Below are positions 40,131 through 40,883 of a stretch of DNA of 40,883 nucleotides, one piece after another (position 1 is the stretch's first letter; each line of letters opens with the position of its first letter). The notes under the pieces were generated by a model, which searched no databases, had not been told where the DNA came from, and saw only the letters and a program-made list of their open reading frames with translations. The translations under genes and the position numbers were made by a program. The DNA comes from an uncultured Clostridia bacterium (GTDB taxonomy: Bacteria > Bacillota > Clostridia > UMGS1883): positions 1-40,883 of the forward strand of contig CANQRB010000014.1 in the NCBI GenBank assembly GCA_947626145.1. The letters run 5' to 3'.

Positions 40131-40412
40131 AGGGGCTGTAAAAAATGGCGCAGACCGTTCAAGGGCTTGAAGATTTAGATTAAGCTGAGCTTGTGTCTTT
40201 ATAGCCTCAGTAATAGAAACAAAGATATATTAATGTTGAAAAACCGCCGTTTTTGGAAACGACGGTTTTTCTTTTTATCTTATGCCCTTGAACTACGAAC
40301 GAAAATCACCACTCGGCGTACCTGTGTACGCCGTCGGGAGGGCCTGCTCGGCGGCAGGAGCCGCCTGTGCGGGCTGATTTTCGTCCGTTCTGCACGATTT
40401 TTTGACAGCCCC
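40131..40412. repeat. 282-bp terminator-bearing inverted-repeat element E (complete copy)
   Basis: The left end AGGGGCTGTAAAAAATGGCG then CAGACCGTTCAAG is matched by the reverse of the right end (AGGGGCTGTCAAAAAATCGT then GCAGAACG). The terminator hairpin lies inside (40238-40276), and a second stem-rich part (GGCGTAC...GTACGCC, about 40315-40333) follows. Partial copies are at 9873-9950, 13769-13918 and about 30150-30186. Confidence 0.78.
40238..40276 (+). terminator. Terminator of the lectin-array gene
   Basis: Stem AAAAACCGCCGTTTTT / AAACGACGGTTTTT with a tiny loop, followed by CTTTTTATC. It lies about 115 bases after the stop. Confidence 0.85.
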
Positions 40413-40526
40413 TCGTGCCTCCAGATTACGTTGTGAGTTCTTGTGTACACAATATACAGATTTCCACAACATATAGTGGGGGTTGGAGAAGGAGAAAAAA
40501 TTTCAGAAAAAAATAGAAAAAAAGGC

Positions 40527-40555
40527 TTGACAAAGGGGAAAAATGATGATATAAT
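40527..40555 (+). promoter_or_regulatory. rRNA operon promoter P1
   Basis: TTGACA (40527-40532), a 17-base spacer, TATAAT (40550-40555), extended TGA. An A-rich UP-like tract lies upstream. Confidence 0.85.
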
Positions 40556-40656
40556 AGCGAAGCCCTGAGGGAAAGACAAAACCTTCTTACGAGGCATATC
40601 ACGAAAAAGGAAGAAAAAGAGGATAAAAAATTTTTTAAAAAAATTAAAAAAACCTC

Positions 40657-40685
40657 TTGACAAACTTCAAAATTTGTGGTAAACT
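40657..40685 (+). promoter_or_regulatory. rRNA operon promoter P2
   Basis: TTGACA (40657-40662), a 17-base spacer, TAAACT (40680-40685), with A/T tracts upstream. Tandem strong promoters are usual for rRNA operons. Confidence 0.8.
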
Positions 40686-40883
40686 AATTGAGCTGTCGGC
40701 GAAAGCGGGCGGCACAAAATCCCAGGGGTGCTTACGGTAACAACGCGAGAGTGAATTACAATCACGCTGCTACATAATGCGCGACGCGGGTTGAGCCGAA
40801 AGGCTCGGGGGACCTTGAAAATTGAATAGCGTTAAGGGCTCAAAAAGGACTGTGCCAAGGTAAGCTTGGCAGAGGACAGAATT
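40686..40883 (+). promoter_or_regulatory. Pre-rRNA leader, 16S gene expected beyond the window
   Basis: No ORF. A GACCTTGAAAATTGAATAGC segment (about 40811-40830), of the kind found before or between clostridial rRNA genes, is followed by a TGCCAAGG..CTTGGCAGAG inverted pair typical of the processing stem before 16S. The 16S gene itself is not in the window. Confidence 0.65.

Larger units (their letters stand above)
40126..40883. other. Gene-free stretch: repeat E with terminator, then rRNA promoters and leader
   Basis: After the lectin gene stop come a 282-bp inverted-repeat element (40131-40412) containing the gene's terminator, an A-rich tract, two tandem promoters (40527-40555 and 40657-40685) and a leader that runs off the window end. 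No protein gene is seen. Confidence 0.8.

Overview
The window looks like a chromosomal segment of a GC-rich, probably spore-forming anaerobic Clostridia bacterium (Oscillospiraceae/Ruminococcaceae-like, gut type). The reasons are a GatCAB transamidosome route, a BofA-family protein, S-layer-homology and copper-amine-oxidase 'stalk' domains, RICIN and F5/8C lectin repeats, a RACo-like ferredoxin-ASKHA protein, and clean TTGACA-17-TATAAT promoters with AGGAGG ribosome sites. The exact taxon cannot be fixed from the sequence alone. No tRNA, CRISPR array, transposase or integrase was seen.

Layout. 1-770: a 24-residue holin-like toxin ORF (minus strand) with its own promoter, terminator and a long leader containing a 274-bp palindromic element. 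770-6391 (minus): an acidic-tailed membrane protein, an amino-acid ABC permease and ATPase lacking a binding protein, and a large secreted GH16 glycosidase. 6560-7894: RACo-like protein. 7940-9625 (minus): tsf and rpsB with a structured leader. 10003-12087 (minus): secreted YcdB/SLH protein. 12628-13719: an AT-rich secreted stalk-domain protein. 14015-19007: an aspS-gatC gene fusion, then gatA and gatB, so one operon encodes the whole indirect Asn/Gln-tRNA pathway core. 19214-19915: a lone sugar-phosphate transferase. 20553-24488: an operon of a zinc-ribbon membrane protein, thyA, folA, a flavin reductase and a GH13 amylase.

24832-29679 (minus) is an isolated phage-type block: baseplate/fibre proteins, holin, and an amidase with an S-layer anchor. 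It has its own promoter, no head, tail-tube, terminase or integrase genes, and repeats on both sides. 30194-34368 (minus) is a seven-gene housekeeping operon: YfcE phosphoesterase, coaX, malic enzyme, two small proteins, BofA, and fructose-6-phosphate aldolase. 34489-35903 holds three small clostridial-type proteins separated by repeats. 36040-40125 encodes a 1361-residue secreted lectin array (stalk domain, three F5/8C, five RICIN). The window ends in tandem promoters and the leader of an rRNA operon, with the 16S gene presumably just beyond the edge.

The intergenic DNA is unusually rich in at least five families of short palindromic or inverted-repeat elements, often nested. One family carries a transcription terminator and sits at the 3' ends of transcription units. 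The observations most worth follow-up are the AspRS-GatC fusion, the orphan fibre-holin-amidase block, the toxin with a palindrome in its leader, and the repeat mosaic.
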